From NCBI RefSeq assembly GCF_048594095.1, contig NC_132797.1:27911501-27975500 (forward strand): DNA of 64,000 bases, read 5' to 3'. The notes below the pieces were generated by a model. That model saw nothing but the letters and a program-made list of their open reading frames with translations. It was not told the origin of the DNA and did no database searches. The translations under genes were made by a program, and so were the position numbers. Positions 33,744 to 44,329 of this stretch are shown in pieces (within the stretch, counting starts at the first letter, position 1; the number at the start of each line of letters is the position of its first letter). Source of the DNA: Paramormyrops kingsleyae (Eukaryota > Chordata > Actinopteri > Osteoglossiformes > Mormyridae).

Positions 33744-34480
33744 TTAACCCTTGGGGGGGGAGCATGCCCACCACATGACAAAAAAACTCAGGATGCTGGC
33801 TGGCAACACCCCCAGCCAACCCACAGTCCAGTCCATCCCTCCGGAACTGCCACAGCCAGATATTACATACTGTAGGTGTCCCCAGGGTCTGGTCCAGCTG
33901 CTCAGGTCCCCAGTAATGAAGATCCTACAGGCTGGATCTGCATTTATTTTCAATTTGAATCCTCAGTACCAGGATGCGGTTGATGGCAGACTACTTGGGC
34001 ATAAAACCAGACTGGTAAGTGAGCTAGTGATCACAGATCCTGTTGAGGATGACCCTGCCCAGCACTCTGAGAAGTAAATCCCCTGTAGTTACTGCAATCC
34101 AGGCAACCACCCTTCTCACACAGGGACAAGAACCCCCCTTTTCCAGTCAGGTGGGATGATACCTGTCTCTCCAATGGAAAAAAGATTGCTTGTAACGCCC
34201 AGGATGACAGCCTTACCATGAGCCTGAAGAAGTTCACCATGGGTGCCACTGATCCCTGCACCCTTCCATACCCCCAGCTCGTTCACCATCTGTGCAATTT
34301 CAGTGAGATTGGGTGGTTCACAGCCAATCAGAGGATCAGCCCCTAGAAAAGCAGACCCAACGATGTCCTGGATGCTCAGCTTTAAACATCTGTTCAAAGC
34401 ATCTGGCCCAGCAGGTCACAATGGCAGTGTCATCCATAAGGAGCAGGGCAGGTGATGGACTGAACATCAAGCTACAAGAA
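33744..34480 (-). mobile_element. Reverse-transcriptase fragment of an APE-type LINE
   Basis: On the minus strand, broken frames encode ADPLIGCEPPNLTEIAQMVN, then IIPPDWKRGVLVPV followed in another frame by DCSNYRGFTSQSAG. This is a W+K..+VP..KKGG+..CSNYRG-type reverse-transcriptase block. It is frameshifted and truncated at both ends, so it is a dead fragment. It differs from the LINE at 38778-42280. Confidence 0.6.
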
Positions 34481-35539
34481 TCTAAGTAAACGTTACTCAT
34501 TTTGTTGAGGCAATAACAGCTCTTTAGTATTGTACTGATTTGAGATTTACGTTTTAGTTGTTTGCCTGCCACTTTTTGAATGAACCACTTTTTATTTTTC
34601 TATCCATGCAGTCAGTCCTGCAACAACACATAATACAGTATATCACTGATGTGTTTCAATGAGCAATCAGAGAAAGATGGTGCACATACACAGAACAAGT
34701 ATACACAAGCAAAGTTCAGGAACTACCACCACCACCAGTATTTCATTTCAACATTTCACCTAGAACCTGATATTCTTCATGACGAAGTTGTATGGGCAAT
34801 TAAACAGCTGGCCAACTGAAAGGCACCAGAATTCCATCAGAGCTCTTGAAGCCAATAATGACACTTAATACAATTAAGGTTTAATTTCTCCTTAACTGAG
34901 GGCTTTATTTAAGGGTGTTGCACAGAATTCCTTAAAAGGTTTCCATAGTTAAGGAAAAGCTTTAAAGGATTTACTGCATTGGAAGACATTTTACAGCAAT
35001 AAAAATGGAATAGTTTCCATGGAGATTTATTTGTTTGCACTCACGCCTGTTTGTGATACTGTACCTGTTATCACCTCCAGAATTAATTTCATTGACAAAA
35101 ATGTTGACAAAATTATGTCCTGATGAAGGGTTTTGACAGGACTATAACTAAAACAAAAAAAGTGGCTAAAATATGCTTTAATGGCAATGATGAAGTTAAA
35201 CATACGATTTGTCTGACAAATAATAAAAATAAAAAATAAATAAAATAAAAAGCCAGAATTTGTCACCACTGCATCCTTATCTGATGAAATTTAGACTGTT
35301 TCTGCTGGTGTATTTTTTATTTCTTGACTAATAACCAGTGAGTGGGGCATATGGCAATAAACTTTGCTGAATGGTTGACCACAAGTACTGGTGCTAACTC
35401 GGAAGATACATGGAAATACTGGGAAAAGAGAAGTAGTGGAGGAAAAATCATGCAGATGGAATTATTATTGTATCTTAGTTACATTAAATGCATTTTTGCT
35501 TGTATCTCCATATTCCTGCATCGGAAATTTCGATCGATA

Positions 35540-35765
35540 ACCGATGTACAAACCGATGTACAAAGACCTCGCTGGAAGCCAAGATCACCAAGCAGAAATT
35601 ATCCTGTTTTGGCCATGTCATAAACAGCAATTCAGTCAAGAAGGTACTCGTGGAAGCAGAAGAAAAGGTCAACCAAGAACTTTCTAGATCAATACTGTCA
35701 AATCTATTACCAATATGAACATGGACGAACTCAAAGAAGCAGTGGTCAACAGAACTGTGTGGTAA
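35540..35765 (+). mobile_element. LINE C-terminal fragment
   Basis: Frames on the plus strand encode TKQKLSCFGHVINSNS and, after a frameshift, MDELKEAVVNRTVW. Together these resemble the C-terminus of fish LINEs (LxYFGHIMR ... LxELKEAVRDRxxWR). No reverse-transcriptase core is present. Confidence 0.5.
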
Positions 35766-36639
35766 GAAATGTTCCCTAGAATGATTATTTCTTATTTAAA
35801 ATGCAAATGCACATAATTACACTATTGACCACTGCTACCGCTGTTTTTATTATTTAATTCATTTTGTTTTCGGCAAAAGTTCTGAAGTTGCATTCCCCTA
35901 ATCCTATTTTTCCCAATGGATTTGTGTATTTTAGTATGCAATTTTAGTGAATGCAAGTTTTATCAAGAACACATTGGTTGTGTTGTAGCAGATCTGACTG
36001 TATGTAAAATGTTTCTAAAATGTAAAACTGCATTTCACGACATAATCACACTATTCACATATGAGAATGTTTTGCATTTCATGCATGTGCTGAACTATTT
36101 GACTGCTCTGCCATATACCTGTGCCTTATGCTTTGGCCTTACGTACTCTCAGTTTGAAGTACCTCAACAAACACTTCAAATGATCAGAAAAAATCCTGAT
36201 GGGACTTGATACAAGGATGTCAAGCATGAGTACAAGGTACATTGGAATACAGAAGTCTAATTAAATGAATAAATAGTTGCAAATGACAGCCAGTTTTAAT
36301 AGCTGTAACTGCTCTTCAGTATTGAAGTGATTTAAGGTTTAGATTTTTGCACATTACTTTTTTTCATAATAAAAATTATGCCACTACTCCAACTAATTAT
36401 TAATCCTCTTCCAGAAGGAGGTGCTGTTTCCCGCATTTTCCTGGTAACATTTGGACACAAAGTAGCGCAGTGGTCATGAATTGCTTTATAAGGAATTATA
36501 GTAAAAATTAAATGAAAATGACAGAAACTTTTCTGAATACAGTAAGTTTCCTTTTTAGACACATTCATTCATTCAAAAAAACAGCACCACATTTTGACTG
36601 TGAAACGTGCAGTGCTCGTGTTTATTTAGCAAAGTCAAA

Positions 36640-37884
36640 GCCTTTATGAAAATCTATTTGAAGCAGCCAGCGCTGATATTATGGCAAGCATTTGCATGAA
36701 CTGTGAGTAACTTACCAATGGCAGAGTTCAATCGATGCCCGAAGCATTGTAGTCTTGTCCATCCATTCAACTCAGCGGCTTTGATGATATTGGTCCCGCT
36801 ATCTGTGGTGATGCAGACCTGTTGCTCGTCGCTGAGTCCCCAGGAGGCGAGCGCATCTGCAAGTCCGGCTGCAATTGCTTCGCCCGTGTGATCCTCTGGA
36901 AAGTAGACCGTCTGGAGGCATAAGCTGACAAGATTCCAATCTTTGTCAATAAAGTGGACTGTCAGGCTCAAGTACTGTTCCGAGGTTCGACTAGACCAGA
37001 GGTCAGCTGTGGTCGCAAAATACGACACTGACTTAAGTTGCTCCTCCACCCTGTCCCTAACTTCACTATAAAGTGCAGGTATAGCTGTGCGTGAAAAATA
37101 TTTTCGACTAGGGAGCTCGAATCGGGGGTCAATGACTGACATAATTTTTCTGAAGCCCACGCTATCCACCATACTAAATGGCATCATGTCCTTAGCCAAG
37201 AAGTTTGTAACAGCCCTAGTAATGTCTTTATGACGTTTAGACTATTTGTCATAAGGTAGGAATTCAGCCATCTGTGTTTGCTTCATTGACTTCTCTGGTT
37301 TGGGTGTCGGGGAGGGGGATGGAGGTGGTGGTGATGGCTCGGGGACAGGTTGGCTTAAACTTTTATGATGCCTCATCTTCTGACTCTCAGTATGTTCTAT
37401 CGGGTGGAACTGCTTCAAATGGTGGAACAGATTTGATGTGTTCCCGCTGCTAGTCGGCACCACTCTCCGGCACATTTTGCAGAGCACCGAAACCTGAACT
37501 TAAAAAGCCGAATCACCTCCACACCACTGAATTAGTCTTATCAACTATTTTGTCTGCCTTCTTACTATCTGTATTGCGGTCAGGGGTACTCATTTTGTTG
37601 CTAAAACTTTCCACGATGGAGCTTAACCAACTACTGCTGAGCGCTGGCAGCGTGTCTGTGATGTACGTCATCACGCAATTCTGTTCTGCTCTTTCTGACG
37701 GCTGAGCACTGAACATCATTCAGTGACAAATGCTAATGTATAAAATTATATATATATATATAGTATATATATATATATTCAAATGTATATCGAAATATCG
37801 GAAATGTGTTTAAAAATCGTATCACCGTTATTGAAAAAAATTCTATCGCGATATATATTGATATCGAAGTATTGTCCAGCCCTA
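36640..37884 (-). pseudogene. hAT (Ac-type) transposase relic with BED zinc finger
   Basis: The minus strand shows a BED-type zinc finger (CKMC near the start, HHLKQFH further on; about 37487-37380), a Pro/Ser-rich linker, then the start of the hAT catalytic domain: FSMVDSVGFRKIMSVIDPRF, YFATTADLWSS, VCITTDSGTNIIKA and LQCFGHRLNSAIGK. There is an in-frame stop between linker and catalytic region (37242-37244) and a frame break upstream of the finger. The copy ends before the dimerisation domain. The right end (about 37884), CTAGGGCTGGACAATA on the minus strand, is a hAT-like terminus. The encoded enzyme cannot be complete. Confidence 0.75.
37745..37783. repeat. (TA)n microsatellite
   Basis: Two TATATATA runs separated by TAGTATA, inside the terminal region of the hAT relic. 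Confidence 0.8.
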
Positions 37885-38013
37885 GTGTTGAACAAATTCT
37901 AAAAAGTGTGAAAAATTGAAGTAATTTTTTAAAGTTGATGCAATGTTTAGTTTTTCACAGTGTATACAGTAGCTGGTGTGTGTTGTGGCCGTGAAAGAAA
38001 AGGTACCTGGCCA

Positions 38014-38777
38014 GGGGTAACTTTCACGAAAGCAATCAATCTTAGTGGATAACGAACAAGATAATGAACAACGTAAATAAAGAATAAGTGTGGTCTATAT
38101 GCATTTACCAAAACTAAGTAGTACTTTGTTGGTTCCTCCCCAGCCTCCACATAAGAAAATCAAAGACTGTCGATAACAGGAACATCGATCCCATGTATTT
38201 CAATGGTGAAACATGTTCTATGATTGTCACACCAGACATAATCAAATGTAAATAAAAAATATGAACTAATTAGAAATCAGTAAAAACACAGCAAAGCAGC
38301 CAAAAGTGAGACAAAAATAAATCCATTTGTTGAAAATATAAAAATAGGCTCAAAATGTGATGTACAAAAAACAATGGTGAGCAGCAATAAGAAAAGGAGG
38401 TAACACTTCTCAAAATAACCCTTAAAACAACTTATTGAGGAGGTGGTCAAAAATATATTTTAACAAAATAATTACTGCAATGTTGTGCAGCATACTACAC
38501 ATAACAAAAATAGCACAGCAACATTCTGGGGGAAATTTTAGAGCTCCCAAAAACTGGTGTAGGCATCAGAATCACATCTCTACAGCAGTGTTTTCTTTGG
38601 TGTGCGGTGTTACACCTCTACTCAGCCACGGTTTGGGGATTCAAAACTGGAGTCAGCAGGTATTCACTAAGAGGATACCTGCTGTCTCCCAATAACCAGT
38701 CACCAGTAAACGTACCATCCTTTGCCATCTGACACACTCCAGTAAAATTTACGCATCATGTGTACTCCCAGACCTCT
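38014..38777 (-). pseudogene. Harbinger element, copy A, left part with HARBI1-like transposase remnant
   Basis: The minus strand shows decayed pieces of a PIF/Harbinger nuclease: GDSRYPLSEYLLTPVLNPQT, then AHQR, and MLHNIAV near the other end, with stops and frameshifts between. The outer end CAGGGGTAACTTTCACGAAA matches the inverted terminus of copy B (58912-60329). The element is interrupted at about 38777 by LINE sequence and resumes at about 42285. Confidence 0.65.
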
Positions 38778-41083
38778 CATGGAGCCGACATGTTATCGTG
38801 GTGGAGGGGTTTGCGTGTTCCAATGATCCCAGGAGCTAAGTTGCCTGGGGCTTTATGCCCCTGGTAGCGTCACCCAAGGTAAACAGGTCCTGGGTGAGGA
38901 ACCAGACGAAGTACGGCTCGCAAGACCCCTAATGATGAACAAAATATTGGATCCACGATTTCCCTTGCCCGGACACGGTTCACCAGGGCCCCCCCCCTGG
39001 AGCCAGGCCAGGGGGTGGGGCTCGATGGCGACCGCCTGGTGGCCAGGCCTGCACCCATGGGGCCTGGTCAGGCACAGCCCGAACAAAGCATGTGGGTCCC
39101 ACCTCCAATGGGCTCACCACCTGGGGTCGGGTGCAGTGTGAGTTGGGCAGTGGCCGAAAGCGGGGACCTTAGCGGTCCGATCCTCGGCTGCAGAAGCTAG
39201 CTCTAGGGACATGGAATGTCATCTCTCTGGTGGGGAAAGAGTCTGAGCTGGTGTGCGAGGCTGTGAAGTTCCGACTAGATGTAGTCGGGCTCACCTCGAC
39301 GTGCGGCTTGGGCTCTGGAACCAGTCTCCTCGAAGGGGGTTGGACCCTTTTCCACTCTGGAGTTGCTCACGGGGAGAGGCGCCGAGCTGGGGTGGGCATA
39401 CTTATTGCCCCCTGGCTGTGCGCCTGTACATTGGGGTTTACCGCAGTGGACAAGAAGGTAGCCTCCCTTCGCCTTCAGATGGGGGGATGGGTCCTGACTG
39501 TTGTTTGCGCTTATGCGCCAAACGGCAGTTCAGAATACCCACCCTTTATGGAGTCCTTGGAAGGGGTTTTGGAGAGCGCTCCTCCTGGGGACTCTCTTGT
39601 TCTGCTGGGGGACTTCAATGCTCACGTGGGCAATGACAGTGAGACCTGGAGGGGTGTGATTGGGAGGAACGGCCCCCCTGATCTGAACCCGAGTGGTGTT
39701 TTGTTGTTGGACTTCTGTGCTCATCACGGATTGTCCATAATGAACACCATGTTCAAGCATAAGGGTGTCCACATGTGCACTTGGCACCAGGACACCCTAG
39801 GCCGCAGTTCGATGATCGACTTTGTGGTCGTGTCATTGGACTTGCGGCCACATGTTTTGGACACTCAGGTGAGGAGAGAGGCGGAGCTGTCAAACGATCA
39901 CCACCTGGTGGTGGGTTGGCTCTGCTGGTGGGGGAGGAAGCCGGTCAGACCTGGCAGACCCAAGCGTAAAGTGTGGGTCTGCTGGGAACGTCTGGTGGAA
40001 TCTCCAGGCAGATGGAGTTTCAACTCCTACCTCCGGTAGAACTTCACCCATGTCACGGGGGAGGCGGGGGACATCGAGTCCGAATGGGCCATGTTTCGCG
40101 CCTCCATTGTGGAGGCAGCTGACTGGAGCTGTGGCCGTAAGGTGGTCGGTGCTTGTCGCGGCGGCAATCCCTGAACCTGCTGGTGGACACCGGCAGTGAG
40201 GGATGCCGTCAAGCTGAGGAAGGAGTCCTATCATGCCTTTTTGGCCTGTGGGACTGTGGAAGCAGCTGATGAGTACCGGCGGGCCAAGCAGAATGCAGCT
40301 TCGGCGGTCTGTGAGGCAAAAACTCGGGTTTGGGAGGAGTTTTGCGAGGCCATGGAGAACAACTTCCGGACGGCTTCGAGGAGATTGTAGTCCACCATCC
40401 GGCGTCTCAGAGCGGGAAAGCGGTGCAGCATCAACGCTGTTTATGGTGGGAATGGTGCACTGCAGACCTCCGCTCGGGACGTTGTGGGTCGGTGGAGGGA
40501 ATACTTCGAAGACCTCCTCAATCCCACCGACACGCCTTCCAATGAGGAAGCAGAGTCTGGGGACTTAGGGGTGGACTCGCCTATCTCTCAGGCAGAGATC
40601 GCTGAGGTGGTTAAAAAGCTCATAAAAGGACCAGAGGGTGTGTTCCAACTATAAGGGGATCACACTCCTCAGCCTCCCTGGTAAGGTCTATTCGGGGGTG
40701 CTGGAGAGGAGGATCCGTCAGATAGTCGAACCTCGGATTCAGGAGGAGCAGTGTGGTTTTCACCCTGGCTGTGGAACAGTGGACCAGCTCTCGGCAGGGT
40801 CCTGGAGGGTGCGTGGGAGTTTGCCCAATCAGTCTACATGTGCTTTGTGGACTTGGAGAAGGCATTCGACCGCATCCCTCAGGGAGTCCTGTGGGGTGTG
40901 CTCCGGGAGTATGGGGTGCCAGGCTGCCTTATAAGGGCTGTTCGGTCCCTGTACAACAGTTGTCAGAGCTTGGTCCGCATTGCCGGCAGTAAGTCGGACT
41001 CGTTCCCGGTGAGGGTTGGAATCCGCCAGGGCTGCCCTTTAACACCGATTCTGTTCATAACCTTTATGGATAGAATTTCTAGG
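38778..41083 (+). mobile_element. APE-type LINE, forward copy: 5' region, endonuclease and partial reverse transcriptase
   Basis: Starts near CATGGAGCCGACATGTTATC and CGTGGTGGAGGGGTTTGCGT. An open frame at 39230-40039 encodes the apurinic-type endonuclease: GTWNVISL just upstream, GERRRAGVGI, TVVCAYAPN, LVLLGDFNAHVGN, IDFVVVSLDL and SNDHHLVVGW. The reverse transcriptase follows with stops and frameshifts: CSNYKGITLLSLPGKVYSGV, then FVDLEKAFDRIPQGV and IRQGCPLTPILF. It stops abruptly at about 41083 where an inverted copy begins. Clade (RTE- or I-like) not resolved. The 3' end is missing, which is unusual for LINE copies, which are normally 5'-truncated. Confidence 0.8.
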
Positions 41084-42280
41084 CAAAGGAAGCCCGACAC
41101 CCCATACTCCCGGAGCACCCCCCACAGGACTCCCCGAGGGACACGGTCGAATGCCTTCTCCAAGTCCACAAAACACATGTAGGCTGGTTGGGCAAACTCC
41201 CATGAATCCTCCAGAACCCTGCGGAGAGTATAGAGCTGGTCCACTGTTCCACGGCTGGGGCGAAAACCACACTGCTCCTCTTGAATCCGAGGTTCAACAA
41301 TCCAGCGGACCCTCCTCTCCAGAACCCCCGAATAGACCTTACCGGGGAGGCTGAGGAGTGTGATTCCCCTATAGTTGGAGCACACCCTCTGGTCCCCCTT
41401 CTTAAAGAGGGGTACCACCACCTCGGTCTGCCAGTCCAGAGGCACTGCCCCCGATGTCCACGCGATGCTGCAGATGCGTGTCAACCAGGACAGCCCCACA
41501 GCATCCAGAGCCTTAAGGTACTCCGGGCGGATCTCATCCACCCCTGGGGCCCGGCCACTGAGGAGCTTTTTAACCACCTCAGCGACCTCCGCCCCAGAGA
41601 TAGGGGAGTCCACACCCAAGTCCCCATACTGTGCTTCCACATTGGAAGGCGTGTTGGTGGGATTGAGGGGGTCTTCAAAGTACTCCTTCGACCGATCCAA
41701 AACGTCCCGAGTTGAGGTCAGCAGCACCTCACCCCCACCATAAACAGTGTTGATGTTGCACCGCTTTCCCGCCTGGAGCCGCTGGATGGTGGACCAGAAT
41801 CGCGTCGAAGCCATTCGGAAGTCGTTTTCCATGGCCTCGCCAAACTCCTCCCATACCCGAGTTTTTGCCTCAGTGACCACCGAAGCTGCACCCTGCTTGG
41901 CCTGCCGGTACCTGTCAGCTGCCTCTGGAGTCCCACAGGCTAAAAAAGCCCAATAGGACTCCTTCTTCAGCTTGACGGCATCCCTCACCACTGGTGTCCA
42001 CCAGCGGGTTCGGGGATTGCCACAGTGACAGGCACCAACCACCTTACAGCCACAGCTCCAGGCAGCCTCCTCCACAATGGAGACGCTGAACAAGGCCCAT
42101 TCGGACTCAATGTCCCCCGCCTTCCCCGGGACATGGGAGAAGTTCTGCCAGAGGTAGGAGTTGAAACTCCCCGACAGGGGATTCCGCCAGATATTCCCGG
42201 CAGACCCTCACTATACGCTTGGGCCTGCCAGGCCTGGCCAGCTTCGTCCCCCACCAGCGGAGCCAACCCAACAAATTACA
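41084..42280 (-). mobile_element. APE-type LINE, inverted copy: linker and reverse transcriptase N-terminal half
   Basis: The minus strand is open over 376 codons (42093-40963, running into the antisense of the forward copy). It encodes SGRAPGVDEIRPEYLKALDA, VPLFKKGDQRVCSNYRGITL, IQEEQCGFRPSRGTVDQLY and CFVDLEKAFDRVPRGVLWGV. The frame is better kept than in the forward copy, yet it lacks the endonuclease, the catalytic YADD-type motif and the 3' end. Together with the forward copy it forms a roughly 1-kb inverted repeat. Confidence 0.8.
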
Positions 42281-42284
42281 TTTC

Positions 42285-42863
42285 CAAAGTAATCTTCCCA
42301 ACTCTGCTCAAATGGCATAAAAGTGTGTTATAACATCGAGCCTTTTCGAACATTTGCACTAATTTAGTCGACATTATAGATTTATATTGCAATATTGACC
42401 TCTTACTGTCATGACCTGCTTGTCCGATCCTCCTGTGTGCCATGCCCCCCTCGTTACCTCGCGTTCATTTCCGATTGTGATCACTTGTTGCCTGTTATTT
42501 TCGCCTTGTCCTGTGTATTTAAGTCTGCATCAGAGTTAGTTTCCCCAGATCCGTCATTGATGTTCGTCGCCGTCTGCCCTGTGTTTCCCCTAATAAAACC
42601 TCGTTTCCTGTGTCCTCGCCTGCCTGCCTCGTCCTTCCCCGCTTCCTGCTTGTTCGCCGACCAGCGATCATAACACTTACTATATAAGCAGCATTATTGT
42701 TATCCAAAAAAGAGCGTCAAACGTGTTTTTTATTTTCATCCATTTTGGCGGATCTCCATGTCTCTGTGACAGGACAGCAGACCAAACTTGAAATAAAGAA
42801 CGACGATCTTAAGTACTAGATAGCGAACTACTTAGCATTACGAAGCTTTCGAGAAAGCCACCT
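42285..42863 (-). mobile_element. Harbinger element, copy A, right part
   Basis: Resumes the similarity to copy B: GCTCAAATGGC, then ATTTATATTGCAATATTGAC with CTCTTA, then TCCATGTCTCTGTGACA and GAACTACTTAGCATTACGAA. It is interrupted by the solo LTR at 42407-42675. About 260 bp present in copy B (around 59690-59950) are missing here. Confidence 0.6.
42407..42675 (+). mobile_element. Solo LTR, 269-bp family, with target duplication CTTAC
   Basis: Starts TGTCATGACC and ends ATCATAACA. The five bases before it (42402-42406) and after it (42676-42680) are both CTTAC, a perfect LTR-retrotransposon target duplication. It contains CCTAATAAAACC as polyadenylation signal. It inserted into Harbinger copy A. 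Confidence 0.85.
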
Positions 42864-42939
42864 GAGGGAATAATTATATATGGGGAAATTGAGGGAATGA
42901 TTCTATAAGGCTGTAACTAATCAAAACGTAGACGGAAGG

Positions 42940-43497
42940 TGTCACGCCCACGGAGGCGGGACGCGACAGGTGTAGCTCATCCACAAAGGACTGACTGCCT
43001 TTATAAGCAGAACGGGACCCGCTATGAGCTAATGATTTGCAGCCATACCAAGCGTTTCTCTCGTCTCTCGTCTGCCCTCTTCTCCCATCCTTACCTGTTA
43101 TCCTGTTGTGCGACCCTCACCCTCTTACCTTCCCTCCTCAGACCCGTTCCCGTACCTGACCTGCCTTCCCCGCTGAGCCCGGCATCTCCTGATCCCCCTT
43201 CCTTGTGTGTCCCGGTCTCGTGCTTACCTGTCAGACGGATCTCCCGGATAACGAACCCAGCTTACGGACAACGACACCGATTCCTGCTCGCCCCTTCGGT
43301 CCCGTGCCATCGGATATCTCCCGGAGAGATCGCTCCCTCGCCTACGGCGCTTTCCCCCTGCGCGTCGGCAGAGAAGGCTGCGCTCCTCCGAGGCAGGAAA
43401 CCTATCTCCTCCTCTCTCCTCCTTCCGGAGCCACTAATAAAGCTCCTTTACCCCTGCATACCTGGATCTCCTTCTCCCTTCTTGTTCGGGGCTGACA
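42940..43497 (+). repeat. 5' LTR of the sushi-type element
   Basis: 558 bp, TGTCACGCCCACGG to TTCGGGGCTGACA. It contains a TATA box (TATAA 43002-43006) and AATAAA (43436-43441). It lacks a 15-nt stretch that the 3' LTR has about 25 nt downstream of the TATA box. Confidence 0.93.
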
Positions 43498-43498
43498 G

Positions 43499-43508
43499 AA
43501 TACTTCGC
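43499..43508 (+). promoter_or_regulatory. Primer-binding site of the sushi-type element (probable self-priming)
   Basis: AATACTTCGC lies one base after the 5' LTR, where minus-strand DNA synthesis is primed. Its reverse complement GCGAAGTATT occurs at 46779-46788 in the 3' LTR, near the predicted transcript start. Tf1/sushi-group elements are known to prime from the 5' end of their own RNA and not from a tRNA, which fits. I cannot exclude a tRNA primer. Confidence 0.55.
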
Positions 43509-43514
43509 CCAACG

Positions 43515-44327
43515 ATGGATCCAGCAGGGGCGCTAGAGAACCGCATGGCCGCCCTGGAGCAGCTGGTCGCTTCACAAGCGGCCCGAGTACCCCTTCCTGA
43601 CTCTCCCCCATGGCCCACAGCCCCTGTGCCGATTGCCATGCCGGAGCGATACGACGGGAATCCCGACCAGTGCCGGGGATTCCTCATGCAGTGTGGATTC
43701 TACGTGGAGGAACACCCCGAGATGTTCCGCAGCCCAGGAGCCGAGGTGCGGTTTACCATCTCCCTGCTTACGGGCCGTGCTCGTGAGTGGGCAACGGCAT
43801 TGTGGGCGGACAGCAGTCCCCTCCTAGACTCCGGGAGGGAATTCCATCACGCACTGATGGAGGTTTTCGACCATCCGGCTGTGGGGAGAAGACCCGGATT
43901 CAGGTTGTTGGAGTGTCGCCAAGGGAACCGTTCAGCCGCTGAGTTTTCCTTGGAATTCAGGACCATTGCCGCGAATCTCAGATGGCCTGATGACTGCCTG
44001 CAGACCATCTTCTTGCGAGCCCTGAATCCGGAGCTACAGGACGAGTTGTCACACAAAGGAGAGGCTCCTTCCTTTGATGACCTGGTCCGACAGGCTGTCC
44101 GGCTGGACAACACCGTACGAGACAGGCGGCGCCGACGCCATCAGCCTGAAGCCTCTCGAGGGTCCTCGCTCCTCGCGATCGAGGCTCCGGAGCCTATGCA
44201 AGTGGGCCGGTCCCCCCTTACCTTGGGAGAGCGACGGAGAAGGGTTCAAGGTATTGTGGAGGAGCCGGACACGCCATCTCCGCCTGCCCTGTTCGGCCCG
44301 ATCACGCAGAAACCTCTCTTCCGGTAG
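43515..44327 (+). pseudogene. gag: gag of the sushi-type element, frameshifted before the zinc knuckle
   Basis: The frame starts at ATG 43515 (MDPAGALENRMAALEQLV) and encodes 270 residues of the Gag capsid type seen in sushi-class elements, with PMPERYDG-like IAMPERYDGNPDQCRGF, ALMEVFDHP and FRTIAANLRWPDDCLQTIFL. The last 25 or so residues are out of the ancestral frame. The Cys-His part of a nucleic-acid-binding knuckle (CGGAGHAISAC at 44255-44287) is readable only in the pol frame. An indel between about 44230 and 44255 is therefore likely, and its first cysteine is missing too. Confidence 0.8.
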
Positions 44328-44329
44328 GT

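Noticed and set aside
38778..42280. Twin-primed single LINE insertion
   Set aside because: Twin priming inverts one part without duplicating it; here about 1 kb of reverse transcriptase occurs on both arms and neither arm has a 3' end.
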